Origin: Woeseia oceani
GTDB taxonomy: Bacteria > Pseudomonadota > Gammaproteobacteria > Steroidobacterales > Woeseiaceae
Length of the DNA stretch: 64,000 bases
Assembly (NCBI RefSeq): GCF_001677435.1
Contig: NZ_CP016268.1
Coordinates: 2,407,001-2,471,000 of the forward strand
Direction of reading: 5' to 3'
Each line of letters starts with the position of its first letter. The first letter of the stretch is position 1. The notes under the pieces are model-generated. The model did no database searches, was not told the DNA's origin, and saw only the letters and a list, made by a program, of their open reading frames with translations. Shown here one piece after another: positions 26,102-36,360 of this stretch. The translations under genes were made by a program, and so were the position numbers.

Positions 26102-27424
26102 ATGAGTGACAATTCACCGAGGCGTAGTCTGCTGAGCGCCACTGCCCACTTGCTGGGCATCGAAGACCGGGAGTTCGCCGCGGTCGCCTGGTCGTTCGCT
26201 TATTTCTTCTGCCTGCTCTCAGCCTATTACATGCTGCGCTCGGTCCGCGAGGCGATGGCCATTGTCGGTGGCACCGAGAATATTCCGTGGCTGTTCATGG
26301 GCACATTTTTCGCCATGTTGCTGGCGGCACCCGCATTTGGCTGGGTCGCGTCACGTTTTCCGCGCCGACAATTTCTCCCCTGGGTCTATTATTTTTTCAT
26401 CGCCAACATTCTGTTGTTCTTCGCGGCTTTCACGTACCAGCAGAACAATGGTCTGGATCAGGTATGGATCAGCCGCGCGTTTTTCGTCTGGCTCAGTGTG
26501 TTCAATCTGTTCGTGGTCTCCGTGTTCTGGAGCTTCATGGCCGATATTTATTCCAAGGAACAGGGACGACGTCTGTTTGGCATCATTTCCGCCGGCGGCA
26601 GTACCGGCGCGCTGCTCGGCCCGTTGGTGACCAGCGCGCTGGTTGTACCCATCGGATTTCGCAACCTGCTGCCGATGTCCGCCCTGTTGCTGGCGTTCGC
26701 CGTCTTCTGCATCTTTCGTTTGCGTCGTTGGGCGACAACGCGCGACGAGAAACAAGACAACCAGCAGATCGGCAGCGGCATACCCATTGGCGGCACCGCG
26801 CTGGCGGGCATCAAACTGCTCGCGACCTCGCCCTACTTGCTGGCAATCGCCACTGCCATGATCATCGCCAACTTTCTTGGCGTCGCTACCTACATGTACA
26901 TGGCGGAACTGGTCGATGCGACGTTTGCGGATACGGATCAACACACGCGGGTGTTCGCAATTCTCGATGCCATCCAGAATGCACTGTCATTCATTGGCCA
27001 ACTGATACTGGTCCGGTACACGGTGCGCAAACTGGGCGTTGGCATCACGCTGGCAATCCTGCCAGTGGTTTCAGTGCTTGGCTTTGCCTTGCTGGCGATT
27101 AACCCGGTCTTCATCGTGATAGCGGCCGTACAGGTGCTGCGACGCTCCATCACCTTCGGCTTGACGAAGCCAACAACGGACATGCTGTACTCCGTCGTCT
27201 CCGCGGAAGAGCGTTACAAAGCGAAGAACTTCATTGAGACGGCGGTCTATCGCGGTGGCGACCTGATCGCGAGCTGGACGATCCGCTTTATCGGAGGCAT
27301 CGGCCTCACGGGTGTCGCACTGGTTTGCGTACCGCTGGCAGTAATCTGGACCCTGCTAGCTCTGCGCATCGGCCGTGAGTATAAACAGCGCGATGACGCG
27401 TTGCTGCAAAGCAAAACAGGATGA
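26102..27424 (+). CDS. MFS-type transporter, possibly ATP:ADP-antiporter-like
   Basis: A 440-residue inner-membrane protein with about 12 hydrophobic helices. The N-terminal part, FAYFFCLLSAYYMLRSVREAMA, and segments such as GVASRFPRRQFLPWVYYFF-like cytoplasmic loops, SFMADIYSKEQGRRLFG and ISAGGSTGALLGP, resemble a branch of MFS proteins related to NTT/TlcA nucleotide carriers, widely annotated as MFS without known substrate. The C-terminal half contains AEERYKAKNFIETAVYRGGD, typical of that branch. ATG at 26102 is used because upstream in-frame codons overlap the divergent MAPEG gene. Its stop overlaps the start of the aldo/keto reductase gene (ATGA), so the two are coupled. Substrate cannot be inferred. 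Confidence 0.82.
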   Translation: MSDNSPRRSLLSATAHLLGIEDREFAAVAWSFAYFFCLLSAYYMLRSVREAMAIVGGTENIPWLFMGTFFAMLLAAPAFGWVASRFPRRQFLPWVYYFFIANILLFFAAFTYQQNNGLDQVWISRAFFVWLSVFNLFVVSVFWSFMADIYSKEQGRRLFGIISAGGSTGALLGPLVTSALVVPIGFRNLLPMSALLLAFAVFCIFRLRRWATTRDEKQDNQQIGSGIPIGGTALAGIKLLATSPYLLAIATAMIIANFLGVATYMYMAELVDATFADTDQHTRVFAILDAIQNALSFIGQLILVRYTVRKLGVGITLAILPVVSVLGFALLAINPVFIVIAAVQVLRRSITFGLTKPTTDMLYSVVSAEERYKAKNFIETAVYRGGDLIASWTIRFIGGIGLTGVALVCVPLAVIWTLLALRIGREYKQRDDALLQSKTG

Positions 27425-28347
27425 GTCGAAGTTCCAGGACAAGCTGGTCAAGACGCGACTTCCTGGAATGCGCGGCTTTGGCATCACTGGCTCCTGCATT
27501 GAGCGCGGCTGCACAGGACACCACCATGCGTACCCGGGAAATACCCGGCAGCGGCGAATTGCTGCCAGTCATCGGCCTCGGCACCTACGATGTTTTCGAT
27601 GTCGCCGGTACAGCTCACGAACTGGCCGAACGCAACGCCATCGTCGAACTGCTGCTGGACAAAGGCGGCAGCCTCATCGACACCTCACCCATGTACAACC
27701 GCTCGGAGCGTATTCTGGGCAGCGTATTGGACGTCAGTGGCCGGCGCGCAGATACCTTTCTGGCCACCAAGGTCTGGACCAACGGCCTCGAGGCGGGTGT
27801 AGCGCAAATGACCCGTTCGGCCGAGCTGATGCGTACAGACGTTATTGATCTCATGCAGGTGCACAACCTGCGCGACCTCGATACTCAAATCGGCACCGTG
27901 CGGGAATGGCAGCAGGATGGCCGCATACGGTACAGCGGCATTACCCACTATCGCGAGAGCGCGTTTGACGCGATGGAAGTAGCCATGCGTCGCCACCGGC
28001 CGGATTTCATCCAGATCAACTATTCGCTCGGCGAGCGCGCAGCGGATGAACGGCTGCTGCCGCTTGCCGCCGACATGGGTATCGCGGTACTGATTAACCG
28101 CCCGTACCAGGCTGGCGCGCTGTTTTCAAAAGTGCGTGGTCAGGAATTGCCGGACTGGGCCCGCGAGTTCGCCGCGAGCTGGGGCCAGTTCTTTCTCAAA
28201 TACATCATCAGCCATCCCGCGGTAAACTGCGCGATACCGGCTACCAGCAAACCGCAGCACATGGCAGACAACCTTGGCGCCGGTTTCGGCAATCTCCCCG
28301 ACACAGCGATGCGCCGGCGTATGCTGAATCACTACCTTTCTCTGTAG
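27421..28347 (+). CDS. Tat-exported aldo/keto reductase
   Basis: The 308-residue product begins with a twin-arginine signal, SRRDFLECAALASLAPALSA, so a folded, cofactor-bearing enzyme is probably exported. The rest is an aldo/keto reductase TIM barrel with the catalytic tetrad visible: Asp in IDTSPMYNRSERILG, Tyr in the same segment, Lys in FLATKVWT and His in LMQVHNLRDLD. NADPH-type contacts are expected near IPATSKPQHM at the C-terminus. Family members reduce carbonyl compounds. It shares a four-base overlap with the MFS gene upstream, so both are likely made together; the RDD gene follows after about 55 bases. A periplasmic NAD(P)H-dependent enzyme is unusual, so the cofactor supply is unexplained. 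Confidence 0.85.
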   Translation: MSRSSRTSWSRRDFLECAALASLAPALSAAAQDTTMRTREIPGSGELLPVIGLGTYDVFDVAGTAHELAERNAIVELLLDKGGSLIDTSPMYNRSERILGSVLDVSGRRADTFLATKVWTNGLEAGVAQMTRSAELMRTDVIDLMQVHNLRDLDTQIGTVREWQQDGRIRYSGITHYRESAFDAMEVAMRRHRPDFIQINYSLGERAADERLLPLAADMGIAVLINRPYQAGALFSKVRGQELPDWAREFAASWGQFFLKYIISHPAVNCAIPATSKPQHMADNLGAGFGNLPDTAMRRRMLNHYLSL

Positions 28348-28403
28348 ACGAGCAAACCTGTCTGCCAGAGCTTCCCTCAATTTCAAACCCGCAAGACATT
28401 CTG

Positions 28404-28832
28404 ATGAAAAATGCACCTTTTGGCCGGCGTCTCGGCGCCATTCTTTACGACACCCTGTTAATTCTGGCGGTCTTGTTTCTCGGCACGATCCCGTTCATCG
28501 CCCTGCGTGGCGGCGAACCGGTCGAAAGCGGCAATGCAAGTTACCAGCTGTTCCTGCTGTTGCTGATCTACCTGTTCTTTGTGGTGTTCTGGTCGCGCTA
28601 CGGGCGCACGCTCGGCATGCAGTCCTGGGGATTGCGGATCGAAGACGAGCAAGGACGCTTACCAGGCATCGGCGCCTGCAGTGTTCGCTTTGCTGTCGCC
28701 CTGGTTTCCTGGGCGCCTGCCGGACTGGGCTACGTCTGGCAACTCATCGATCGCGACGGCCTGAGCTGGCACGACCGTGCCTCGGGAACCCGGTTGCGCT
28801 ATTACCCGCGCCCGGCGAAAGACCCAAAATAG
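28404..28832 (+). CDS. RDD family membrane protein
   Basis: A 142-residue protein with three hydrophobic segments, starting FGRRLGAILYDTLLILAVLF (RLGA..YD in place of the R-x-x-A-x-x-x-D start of RDD domains). Later come FWSRYGRTLGMQSWGLRIED and LSWHDRASGTRL with the terminal Asp-Arg of the family. RDD proteins are inner-membrane proteins of uncertain role, some linked to ion transport or stress. It lies downstream of the aldo/keto reductase gene on the same strand and converges with lptG. Family assignment is firm, function is not. Confidence 0.9.
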   Translation: MKNAPFGRRLGAILYDTLLILAVLFLGTIPFIALRGGEPVESGNASYQLFLLLLIYLFFVVFWSRYGRTLGMQSWGLRIEDEQGRLPGIGACSVRFAVALVSWAPAGLGYVWQLIDRDGLSWHDRASGTRLRYYPRPAKDPK

Positions 28833-28844
28833 CCTGGCGCGTCG

Positions 28845-29912
28845 CTAACGCACCCGGCTCAGCGCGAAAGCCGTGATCGCCAGTAGCGCAAACGTCGGCA
28901 TCCAGGTCACAAGAGCCGGGTTCAGGTTGAACACCTGCCCGGAATTCGCGAGGGTTTCGCTGGCCAGGAAGTAACCCAGGCCGATCAGCACACCGATCAT
29001 CAGGCGGCTGCCGGTTCCCGCCGAACGCAATGAACCGAATACAAACGCCAGGGCCAGCACCGGCATGATTACCACCGTGGCGGTGGAAGATATGCGTGAC
29101 CACAGCTCCATTTCGTACCGTACTGCCGACAGGTCGTTGCGGCGCAAATAGCCGATGTAGCTCATGAGCCCACGCGCCGACAAACTGATCGGTTTGACCA
29201 GCGTGATGCCCAGCACGTCGCCGTTGATATTGAAATCTTCGACTTCGCGTGGCGACTCCACGACCTCGACGGCATTGTTGGCAAACCGGGTCGAGCGGTA
29301 ATTCTCCAGGATCCAGTGATCGGCATCATCGATCCCGGAGTTTTCCGCGCGACCTATCGATTGCAGGTTGTCGTCATCGTCAAACTGGAACAGATAGACA
29401 GTGCCGAACTCGAATTCGGAATTGACCCGTTCAAGATTCATGATGACGTTGCCGTCTTTGACCCAGGCAGCGTTGCCGAAGTCCTGCTTTTCTTTCTCGT
29501 AACGCGCTTCATTGCGCATGTTGCGCGCGTAGTAGTCGAGTGGCGGTCCGATGAACTCGCCGATCAACGCTGTCGTAACCATCAAGACCAGGCCAGCCAT
29601 CGCGACCATTCCTCCCAGCTGCGGAACCGACAGTCCGGCGGTACGCATGACCACGAGTTCGCTGTTACTGGCAAGGCTTCCCAGACCCAGCAATGCGCCG
29701 ATCAATGCCGCAATTGGCAGCATCTCGAACGCCAATTGCGGCAATCGTAACGCGGCATACAGTGCGGCCTGCGGGATACCGAAGGTGCCCTGCACGTTGT
29801 CGATCTGACCGATGAACTCAAAAAGGCCCGCCAGCGCCAGCAGCACGATCAGCACCAGCAAAGTGCTGAACAGGATTGAGCGCATCAGGTACATCGAGAG
29901 GATGCCAGTCAT
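28845..29912 (-). CDS. lptG: LPS export permease LptG
   Basis: LptG is one of the two membrane subunits of the LptB2FG ABC transporter that extracts lipopolysaccharide from the inner membrane. From ATG at 29912 the 355-residue product has the YjgP/YjgQ architecture: two N-terminal helices (MYLMRSILFSTLLVLIVLLA), the coupling-helix region PQLAFEMLPIAALIGALLGLG, NSELVVMRTAGLS, a periplasmic beta-jellyroll domain (about 130-265), and three or four C-terminal helices. The start overlaps the lptF stop (ATGA). The operon lptF-lptG is divergent from pepA, a conserved gammaproteobacterial arrangement. Confidence 0.94.
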   Translation of the reverse strand: MTGILSMYLMRSILFSTLLVLIVLLALAGLFEFIGQIDNVQGTFGIPQAALYAALRLPQLAFEMLPIAALIGALLGLGSLASNSELVVMRTAGLSVPQLGGMVAMAGLVLMVTTALIGEFIGPPLDYYARNMRNEARYEKEKQDFGNAAWVKDGNVIMNLERVNSEFEFGTVYLFQFDDDDNLQSIGRAENSGIDDADHWILENYRSTRFANNAVEVVESPREVEDFNINGDVLGITLVKPISLSARGLMSYIGYLRRNDLSAVRYEMELWSRISSTATVVIMPVLALAFVFGSLRSAGTGSRLMIGVLIGLGYFLASETLANSGQVFNLNPALVTWMPTFALLAITAFALSRVR

Positions 29913-31012
29913 GCCGCTACCGCCCGTTGCCGCGCGAACAGTCGTCGATGAATACCGTTCTGCACGCCGAGCAGGCCGAGTGCCGCCGACAACATCAACA
30001 CGTGCACCCACCAGATTCCCATCCAGGGCGGCACAGTGCTCTGCTCGACCCAGGCTTTGCCCGCGCTCAACAAATTGAAGTAGATAATGAATACCAGCAA
30101 ACCGGTGGCGATGCGGCCGTAGCGCCCCTGGCGCGGCTGGCTGCGGCTCAGCGGAACAGCGAAAATGGCAAGAATCAGTGTCGACAACGGCACGCCCAGC
30201 CGCCAGTGCAGTTCGGCGACGTGGGCCGGATCGCGCGAACCGAGCAATTCGCGCGTCTGCATGGCGCGCGGCTCCAGCTCGGGTTCCGAGAGATCGGGTA
30301 ACTGGTAAGGGATGCCGTGCTCGGCAAACTCCATGACGGTGAAGCGCGCCGTTCCAGGCACGCCGGAGTAGCGACGGCCGTCGTGCAGGACGAAGAACCG
30401 CGTGTTCGGGTCGTCCGAATCACGCTGCTCGCCGCGCTCGGCGACGACCACTTCCACGTCACCCGCGACGGTACGGCGCTGCAGAAACACTTTTTCAACC
30501 GCTCCGGGTCCTATAACCCGCTCGGCATAGACCACGGAATCATCACCGCCGGTGGCCGTGAATTTGCCCGGCTCGATACTCGCGAGATCGGCCTGGCGGC
30601 GTGCTTCCACGCCAATCCGCTCAATGGCGGTCAATGCGCGCGGCGCGACGTCCATGGCCAGCCACGCGACGCCAACTACGAGTGGCAGCATCAGCCAGGT
30701 GAGCGGCCGGTAGATGCCGGCCGGGCCGACCCGGCAGGCCATCATGGCGGGCATTTCACTGTCCGCATAGAGGCGCCCCAGCGCCAGCATGATGGACAGG
30801 AACAGGCCGATGGGCACCAGAATCGTGAGGTATTGCAGTCCCGTCAGGCCGATGATCTGAAATACCGCGTCTTTCGGCAGTTTGCCCTTGGCCACGTCAC
30901 CCAGCACCCGCGCGAACTGGTTCGTCAGCAGGATGAACAGCAGAACGGTGGTGACCGCGAGCCAGGTCTGAGCGACTTCGCGGAATATGTAGCGATCGAG
31001 GATCCGAATCAT
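29909..31012 (-). CDS. lptF: LPS export permease LptF
   Basis: LptF pairs with LptG in the LPS extraction complex. From ATG at 31012 the 367-residue product starts MIRILDRYIFREVAQTWL, the usual LptF N-terminus. It has QYLTILVPIGLFLSIMLALGRLYADSEMPAMMACRVG in its coupling region (about residues 55-92), a periplasmic domain and C-terminal helices including LGVPLSTLILAIFAVPLSRS. The frame is open to 31060 but the extra 16 residues are unlike the family. It precedes lptG with a four-base overlap. Confidence 0.94.
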   Translation of the reverse strand: MIRILDRYIFREVAQTWLAVTTVLLFILLTNQFARVLGDVAKGKLPKDAVFQIIGLTGLQYLTILVPIGLFLSIMLALGRLYADSEMPAMMACRVGPAGIYRPLTWLMLPLVVGVAWLAMDVAPRALTAIERIGVEARRQADLASIEPGKFTATGGDDSVVYAERVIGPGAVEKVFLQRRTVAGDVEVVVAERGEQRDSDDPNTRFFVLHDGRRYSGVPGTARFTVMEFAEHGIPYQLPDLSEPELEPRAMQTRELLGSRDPAHVAELHWRLGVPLSTLILAIFAVPLSRSQPRQGRYGRIATGLLVFIIYFNLLSAGKAWVEQSTVPPWMGIWWVHVLMLSAALGLLGVQNGIHRRLFARQRAVAA

Positions 31013-31227
31013 GGAAATTCTGACGATTTCACTTGGAAATCCGCAGTTAACGCCGGGCATTAGGATCGGTTAGACTACCGTCTTTGAGATGTTCGGGACA
31101 GCCCCATCGTCGCCCAGCTCTGGACGATCGTCCAATCAGTACAGCAAACCGGCAACTCAGTACTCACAACGGTTGCGCCGCGTGTGTCAAAGCCGCTGCG
31201 CGACACTAATAATTACAGGCAGAGTTT

Positions 31228-32724
31228 ATGGATTACTTCACGACGACCAGTGCCGCCAGTCGGCGCGCGGCAAGCGCCATTGTTGTTGGCATTTACGATC
31301 GGAACAAGCTCAGCCAGGCAGCCGCCGAAATCGACAAAGCCTCCGACGGCCTGCTCAGCAAACTGCTCAAGAGCGGCAGCATTTCCAGCAAGCTCGGTAA
31401 AGCGAGTGTGCACCACTCGTTGCAAGGCACTCGCGCGCAACGTGTGGTCACCGTTGGTCTGGGTAAAGCCGATGAGTTTGGTGTTGCAGCGTTGCGCAAG
31501 GCCACTGCTGCCGCGATGACGGCGCTGGACAGCCACAAGATCACCGAGCTCGTGTCCTACCTCACTCTTGAGCCCGCTGGCAAAGCCAGCCCTTACTACC
31601 TCGCCCGTCATACCGTGCAAACGATAGGCGATGCGCTGTACCGCTTCGAGATGATGAAAAGCACGCGTCGTTCGCCGGCGCCGACACTGAAAAAAGTCGG
31701 CCTGGCTGTCGAGAAACGAGCTGACAGCGCGCAAGCCACGCTCGGCGCAGAACATGCCGATGCCATCGTTAAGTCCATGTCGCTCGCGAAAGACCTGGGC
31801 AACCTGCCACCCAACGTTTGCACGCCTACCTATCTCGCCCGTACGGCGCAGAAACTGGCCAAAGAGCATGCGCGCTTCGACACCAAGATAGTCAACGAAA
31901 CGGAAATGAAGAAGCTGGGAATGCACTCCCTGTTGTCCGTGACGGCCGGCACTGAAGAGCCCGCCAAGCTGATCGTCATGCAATACAAAGGCAACGGTAA
32001 AGCGGCACCGGTAGTGCTCGTCGGCAAAGGCATTACATTCGATTCGGGTGGCATTTCCATTAAGCCCGGCCCTGGCATGGACGAAATGAAGTACGACATG
32101 TGCGGTGCAGCCAGCGTTATCGCCACGATGGCCGCGGTAGCCACACTGCAACTGCCCATCAATGTCACGGCGGTCGTTCCCGCCTGTGAAAACCTGCCCA
32201 GTGGCAAAGCGACCAAACCCGGCGACATCGTCAAGAGCATGTCCGGCCAAACCATTGAAATTCTGAATACGGATGCCGAAGGCCGTCTGATTTTGTGCGA
32301 TGCCCTGACCTATGCACGACGGTTCAAACCGGCCGTCACGATCGACGTTGCAACGCTGACCGGTGCGTGTGTCATAGCGCTGGGCCATCACACTTCAGCA
32401 GTCATGAGCAATAACGATGCACTGGCTAACGAGCTTGTGGCATCGGGCGTCAGCGCAGAAGATCGGGCCTGGCAGTTACCAATGGCGGACGAGTACACGC
32501 AACAGTTGAAAAGCAACTTTGCGGACATGGCCAATGTCGGCGGCAGAGAGGGTGGCGCAATTACCGCGGCCTGCTTTCTCAGCAAGTTCACGGACGGCAT
32601 GAACTGGGCGCACATGGACATCGCCGGCACCGCCTGGCAAACGGGCAGCCGTAAAGGTGGTACCGGTCGCCCGGTGCCGTTGCTGACGCAGTTCCTGCTG
32701 GCGCGAGCGGCGGTTCTGCCCTGA
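31228..32724 (+). CDS. pepA: Leucyl aminopeptidase PepA
   Basis: PepA is a cytoplasmic di-metal M17 aminopeptidase (in Escherichia coli also a DNA-binding protein). The 498-residue product has an N-terminal macro-like domain and the C-terminal catalytic domain: VLVGKGITFDSGGISIKPGPGMDEMKYDMCGA with metal-binding Lys and Asp, and the signature NTDAEGRLILCDAL. The metal ligands and catalytic Lys/Arg are in place, and the length is typical. It is divergent from lptF and sits 5 bases before holC, so pepA-holC-valS probably form one transcript. Confidence 0.96.
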   Translation: MDYFTTTSAASRRAASAIVVGIYDRNKLSQAAAEIDKASDGLLSKLLKSGSISSKLGKASVHHSLQGTRAQRVVTVGLGKADEFGVAALRKATAAAMTALDSHKITELVSYLTLEPAGKASPYYLARHTVQTIGDALYRFEMMKSTRRSPAPTLKKVGLAVEKRADSAQATLGAEHADAIVKSMSLAKDLGNLPPNVCTPTYLARTAQKLAKEHARFDTKIVNETEMKKLGMHSLLSVTAGTEEPAKLIVMQYKGNGKAAPVVLVGKGITFDSGGISIKPGPGMDEMKYDMCGAASVIATMAAVATLQLPINVTAVVPACENLPSGKATKPGDIVKSMSGQTIEILNTDAEGRLILCDALTYARRFKPAVTIDVATLTGACVIALGHHTSAVMSNNDALANELVASGVSAEDRAWQLPMADEYTQQLKSNFADMANVGGREGGAITAACFLSKFTDGMNWAHMDIAGTAWQTGSRKGGTGRPVPLLTQFLLARAAVLP

Positions 32725-32729
32725 GCGCG

Positions 32730-33158
32730 ATGGCCAAGGTCGACTTCTATATTCTGTCAGCCGCGGAATCCTCCGCGCGCTGGCAATTCGCTTGCCGACT
32801 GGTCGAAAAAGCCTACCGTCTCAACAACACGGTGCACGTCCATACGACTGAACACGGCGCGGCCAGCAGACTTGACGATTTGTTGTGGACCTGGCGCGAT
32901 GGCAGTTTCGTGCCGCATTCACTCGCTGACACCACAGCCGCAGAGCGACCGCCGGTTACGATCGGCTACACAGATGACCACCTGCAAGCCGGTTGCGATC
33001 TCTTGATCAACCTCAGTGACGAAGTCCCGGCCACTATCAGTCCTTTCCCGCGAGTCGCGGAGATTGTAACCTCCGATGATAATGACCGCCGCCTGAGCCG
33101 CGCCCGCTATGCACGGTATCGCGAGCAAGGTCACACACTCGATACGCACAAGCTCTGA
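32730..33158 (+). CDS. holC: DNA polymerase III subunit chi
   Basis: The chi subunit of the clamp loader binds single-stranded DNA-binding protein and links it to the holoenzyme. The 142-residue product has the family features VDFYILSAAESSARWQFACRLVEKAYR at its N-terminus (about residues 4-30), LDDLLWTWRDGSFVPHSL and the C-terminal YREQGHTLDTHKL. It lies between pepA and a small gene before valS, the normal location in gammaproteobacteria. ATG at 32730 follows the pepA stop by 5 bases. Confidence 0.95.
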   Translation: MAKVDFYILSAAESSARWQFACRLVEKAYRLNNTVHVHTTEHGAASRLDDLLWTWRDGSFVPHSLADTTAAERPPVTIGYTDDHLQAGCDLLINLSDEVPATISPFPRVAEIVTSDDNDRRLSRARYARYREQGHTLDTHKL

Positions 33159-33169
33159 GGACCGCGGGC

Positions 33170-33436
33170 ATGACCGACGGCGAAAATGACGACGATATCC
33201 CGGTATTGACCGACGCCATCGAGCGCGTGCCGACAACGTCTGCGTCGATGCACGGCGTCGATCTCGATGCACTGCAGGATGATATCTGTAGCTCCAGTCT
33301 GCGGATTGCCGAAGCGATGTTGCTCGATGCCTGCCGCGAAGCCGAACACGTCTTGATGGAGCGCACGATGTCCACCTTGCGCGCCGAGCTGCCCGCCATT
33401 GTGCGCAGCGCTCTGAAAGAACACCTCGACAAATAA
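33170..33436 (+). CDS. Small conserved protein of the holC-valS interval
   Basis: An 88-residue acidic protein: the N-terminal third is polar (DGENDDDIPVLTDAIE), followed by an amphipathic helical part (ALQDDICSSSLRIAEAM and AELPAIVRSALKEHLD). The motif IPVLTDAIE is shared with small proteins found between holC and valS in other beta- and gammaproteobacteria, sometimes labelled DUF2486; no function is known. It is 11 bases after holC and 51 before valS on the same strand. The conserved site and the clean start support it as a gene. Confidence 0.7.
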   Translation: MTDGENDDDIPVLTDAIERVPTTSASMHGVDLDALQDDICSSSLRIAEAMLLDACREAEHVLMERTMSTLRAELPAIVRSALKEHLDK

Positions 33437-33487
33437 TCCCGACCAATCACGAAACACTGAACGCCGTCCGGCGCAGAAAGACCCAAC

Positions 33488-36244
33488 ATGGATAAGACTT
33501 ACAGCCCTAGCGAAATCGAACAACGCCACTATCAACGCTGGGAAGCCAATGGCTATTTCGCGCCATCCGGTGAAGGCGAACCGTATTGCATCGTTATTCC
33601 GCCGCCAAACGTTACCGGCACCTTACACATGGGGCATGCGTTCCAGGACACGATCATGGATACGCTCACCCGTTACCAGCGTATGAGCGGTCGCAATACG
33701 CTGTGGCAACCGGGTTCGGACCACGCGGGCATTGCAACCCAGATGGTCGTCGAACGGCAGTTGAATGCCGCCGGTACTTCGCGCAGTGAAATTGGCCGTG
33801 AGGAGTTCCTCAAACGGGTCTGGAAGTGGAAGGACGAATCCGGAGGCCAGATCAACCAGCAGCTGCGGCGCATGGGCGCGTCGGTCGACTGGACCCGCGA
33901 ACGCTTCACCATGGACGAAGGCCTGTCCGAGGCCGTCACTCGCGTGTTTGTCAGCCTGTTCGACGAAGGCCTGATCTACCGCGGCAAGCGACTGGTCAAC
34001 TGGGACCCGGTATTGCACACCGCCCTGTCCGATCTCGAGGTGCTGCAGGAAGACGAGCCCGGTCATCTGTGGCATTTCAATTACCCGCTAACTGACGGCA
34101 GCGGCCACCTGACGGTTGCCACCACGCGACCGGAAACCATGCTGGGCGACAGTGCGGTCGCCGTGCACCCGGACGACGACCGCTACCAGCACCTGATTGG
34201 CAAGGAACTCGAACTGCCATTGGTCGGGCGACGTATTCCGGTAGTGGGCGACGACTACGTTGACCCCGAATTCGGCACCGGCTGCGTCAAGATAACGCCC
34301 GCTCACGATTTCAACGATTACGAAGTCGGTCAACGGCACTCACTGCCGATGTACAACATTTTTGACGACAATGCCGCCATCAACAACTCCGCACCGGAGG
34401 CCTATCGCGGGCTTGATCGCTACGACGCGCGCAAGAAGGTCGTTGCCGACCTCGATGCACTGGGTTTGCTGGCGGCTGTCGAAGATTACGACCGCAAAGT
34501 ACCGCGCGGTGACCGCAGCGGTGAAATCGTCGAGCCCTACCTGACCGATCAGTGGTACGTCAAAATCCAGCCGCTGGCCGACCCCGCTATTGAGGCCGTT
34601 GAATCCGGGCGGATTCGTTTCGTTCCGGAAACCTGGAACAAAACGTACTTCGACTGGATGTACAACATTCAGGACTGGTGCATCAGCCGGCAATTGTGGT
34701 GGGGCCACCGTATACCGGCATGGTATGACGACAACGGCAACATTTACGTTGCTGACTCCGAAGCGGCCGCACGCGAAAAATACAAACTGGATGCATCCGT
34801 AGCGTTACGGCAGGACGAAGACGTGCTCGACACGTGGTTCTCGTCGGCATTATGGCCATTCAGCACGATGGGCTGGCCCGAGAATACCGACGCATTGAAA
34901 GCCTTCTACCCCGGCAACGTGCTCGTCACTGGCTTCGACATCATCTTCTTCTGGGTGGCCCGCATGATCATGTTCGGGCTCAAATTCGCAGGCGATGTAC
35001 CGTTTCGTGAGGTCTACATCCACGGTCTGATCCGCGATCAGGAAGGCCAGAAGATGTCGAAGTCCAAAGGCAACGTGCTGGACCCGCTCGACCTCATTGA
35101 TGGTGTTGACCTCGACACCTTGCTGGAAAAGCGAACTCGCGGCCTGATGCAGCCGCACCTGAAGCCGAAGATAGAACAGGCCACCCGCAAGCAATTTCCG
35201 CAAGGCATCGACGAATACGGCACTGATGCATTGCGCTTTACCTTCGCTGCTCTGGCGACTACCGGTCGCGATATCCGCTTCGACCTCGGGCGCATAGAAG
35301 GCTACAAGAATTTCTGCAACAAACTGTGGAATGCGGCGCGCTACACGCACATGAACACGGAAGCACAAAGTGACGCTGCACCTGAACTGAGTCCGGCCGA
35401 CCGCTGGATCCGTTCGCGCCTGCAACGCACCGTCGCCGCCGTTCACGAACACTTCGCCAACTACCGCCTCGATCTCGCGGCGCAGGCGCTGTACGACTTC
35501 ACCTGGCATGAGTTCTGTGACTGGTACCTCGAACTGTCGAAACCGGTTCTGCAATCCGAGGACACCAGCGACGCGCAAAAACAAGGTGCGCGGCAAACAC
35601 TGATCGACGTACTGGAATCGCTGTTACGTTTGTTGCATCCGATCATGCCGTTTATCACTGAAGAAATATGGCAACAAACTCGCCTGCGCGCAGGTATAGA
35701 CGGCGACACGATCATGTTGCGCCCCTACCCGCTGGCCAGTGACTACAGCGCGGATGACGAAGCCGAGCGCGAGATTGAATGGGTACGACAATTCATCCTC
35801 GGCGTTCGCCAGATACGCGGTGAAATGGATATATCGCCGGGCAAGACACTGCCCGTCATGCTGCAGCAAGCCTCCGCGCTGGATCGGCAACGCGCCGAAC
35901 GCCATGCCGCATTGCTGGCGCGAGTGGGTCGCGTTGAGTCTGTGACGGCATTGAACGACGACGAGCAGGCGCCCCCGGCCGCCACTGCGTTACTTGGCAA
36001 TATGTACCTGCTGGTTCCAATGGAAGGTTTGATCGATGTCGCTGCAGAGCGCGCACGCCTCGGCAAACAACGCGACCGCGTGCTCGCTGATCTCGCGCGT
36101 TCAAATGGCAAACTCGGCAACGCAAACTTTGTGAACAATGCACCTGCGGACGTTGTCACACAGGAGAAGAACCGGGTCAGCGAGTTCGAGCAGCAATTGC
36201 AACAACTTGCCGAGCAACTGGAAAAACTGGAGAGCCTCGCCTGA
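33488..36244 (+). CDS. valS: Valyl-tRNA synthetase
   Basis: A class I aminoacyl-tRNA synthetase of 918 residues. The HIGH-type motif is seen in [20 protein letters not shown] (about 38-57), [18 protein letters not shown] at about 522-540, the editing domain lies between them ([17 protein letters not shown]), and there is a C-terminal anticodon-binding helical domain and a coiled-coil ([20 protein letters not shown]). It lies at the end of pepA-holC-small gene-valS. Domain order, length and motifs leave no doubt. Confidence 0.97.
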   Translation: MDKTYSPSEIEQRHYQRWEANGYFAPSGEGEPYCIVIPPPNVTGTLHMGHAFQDTIMDTLTRYQRMSGRNTLWQPGSDHAGIATQMVVERQLNAAGTSRSEIGREEFLKRVWKWKDESGGQINQQLRRMGASVDWTRERFTMDEGLSEAVTRVFVSLFDEGLIYRGKRLVNWDPVLHTALSDLEVLQEDEPGHLWHFNYPLTDGSGHLTVATTRPETMLGDSAVAVHPDDDRYQHLIGKELELPLVGRRIPVVGDDYVDPEFGTGCVKITPAHDFNDYEVGQRHSLPMYNIFDDNAAINNSAPEAYRGLDRYDARKKVVADLDALGLLAAVEDYDRKVPRGDRSGEIVEPYLTDQWYVKIQPLADPAIEAVESGRIRFVPETWNKTYFDWMYNIQDWCISRQLWWGHRIPAWYDDNGNIYVADSEAAAREKYKLDASVALRQDEDVLDTWFSSALWPFSTMGWPENTDALKAFYPGNVLVTGFDIIFFWVARMIMFGLKFAGDVPFREVYIHGLIRDQEGQKMSKSKGNVLDPLDLIDGVDLDTLLEKRTRGLMQPHLKPKIEQATRKQFPQGIDEYGTDALRFTFAALATTGRDIRFDLGRIEGYKNFCNKLWNAARYTHMNTEAQSDAAPELSPADRWIRSRLQRTVAAVHEHFANYRLDLAAQALYDFTWHEFCDWYLELSKPVLQSEDTSDAQKQGARQTLIDVLESLLRLLHPIMPFITEEIWQQTRLRAGIDGDTIMLRPYPLASDYSADDEAEREIEWVRQFILGVRQIRGEMDISPGKTLPVMLQQASALDRQRAERHAALLARVGRVESVTALNDDEQAPPAATALLGNMYLLVPMEGLIDVAAERARLGKQRDRVLADLARSNGKLGNANFVNNAPADVVTQEKNRVSEFEQQLQQLAEQLEKLESLA

Positions 36245-36360
36245 CGGCCAGCAAACATATCCCGGTCTACTGAGTACTGGGTCACAAATTGCGCGCCGTC
36301 GGGGTGCATTGGTCGCTGCCATTCGCGACCATGGACACACTATTGAACTGACAGGGTCTG

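Noticed and set aside
31013-31227. Promoter pair between lptF and pepA
   Set aside because: A promoter region must exist here, but no hexamer pair with acceptable spacing was convincing.
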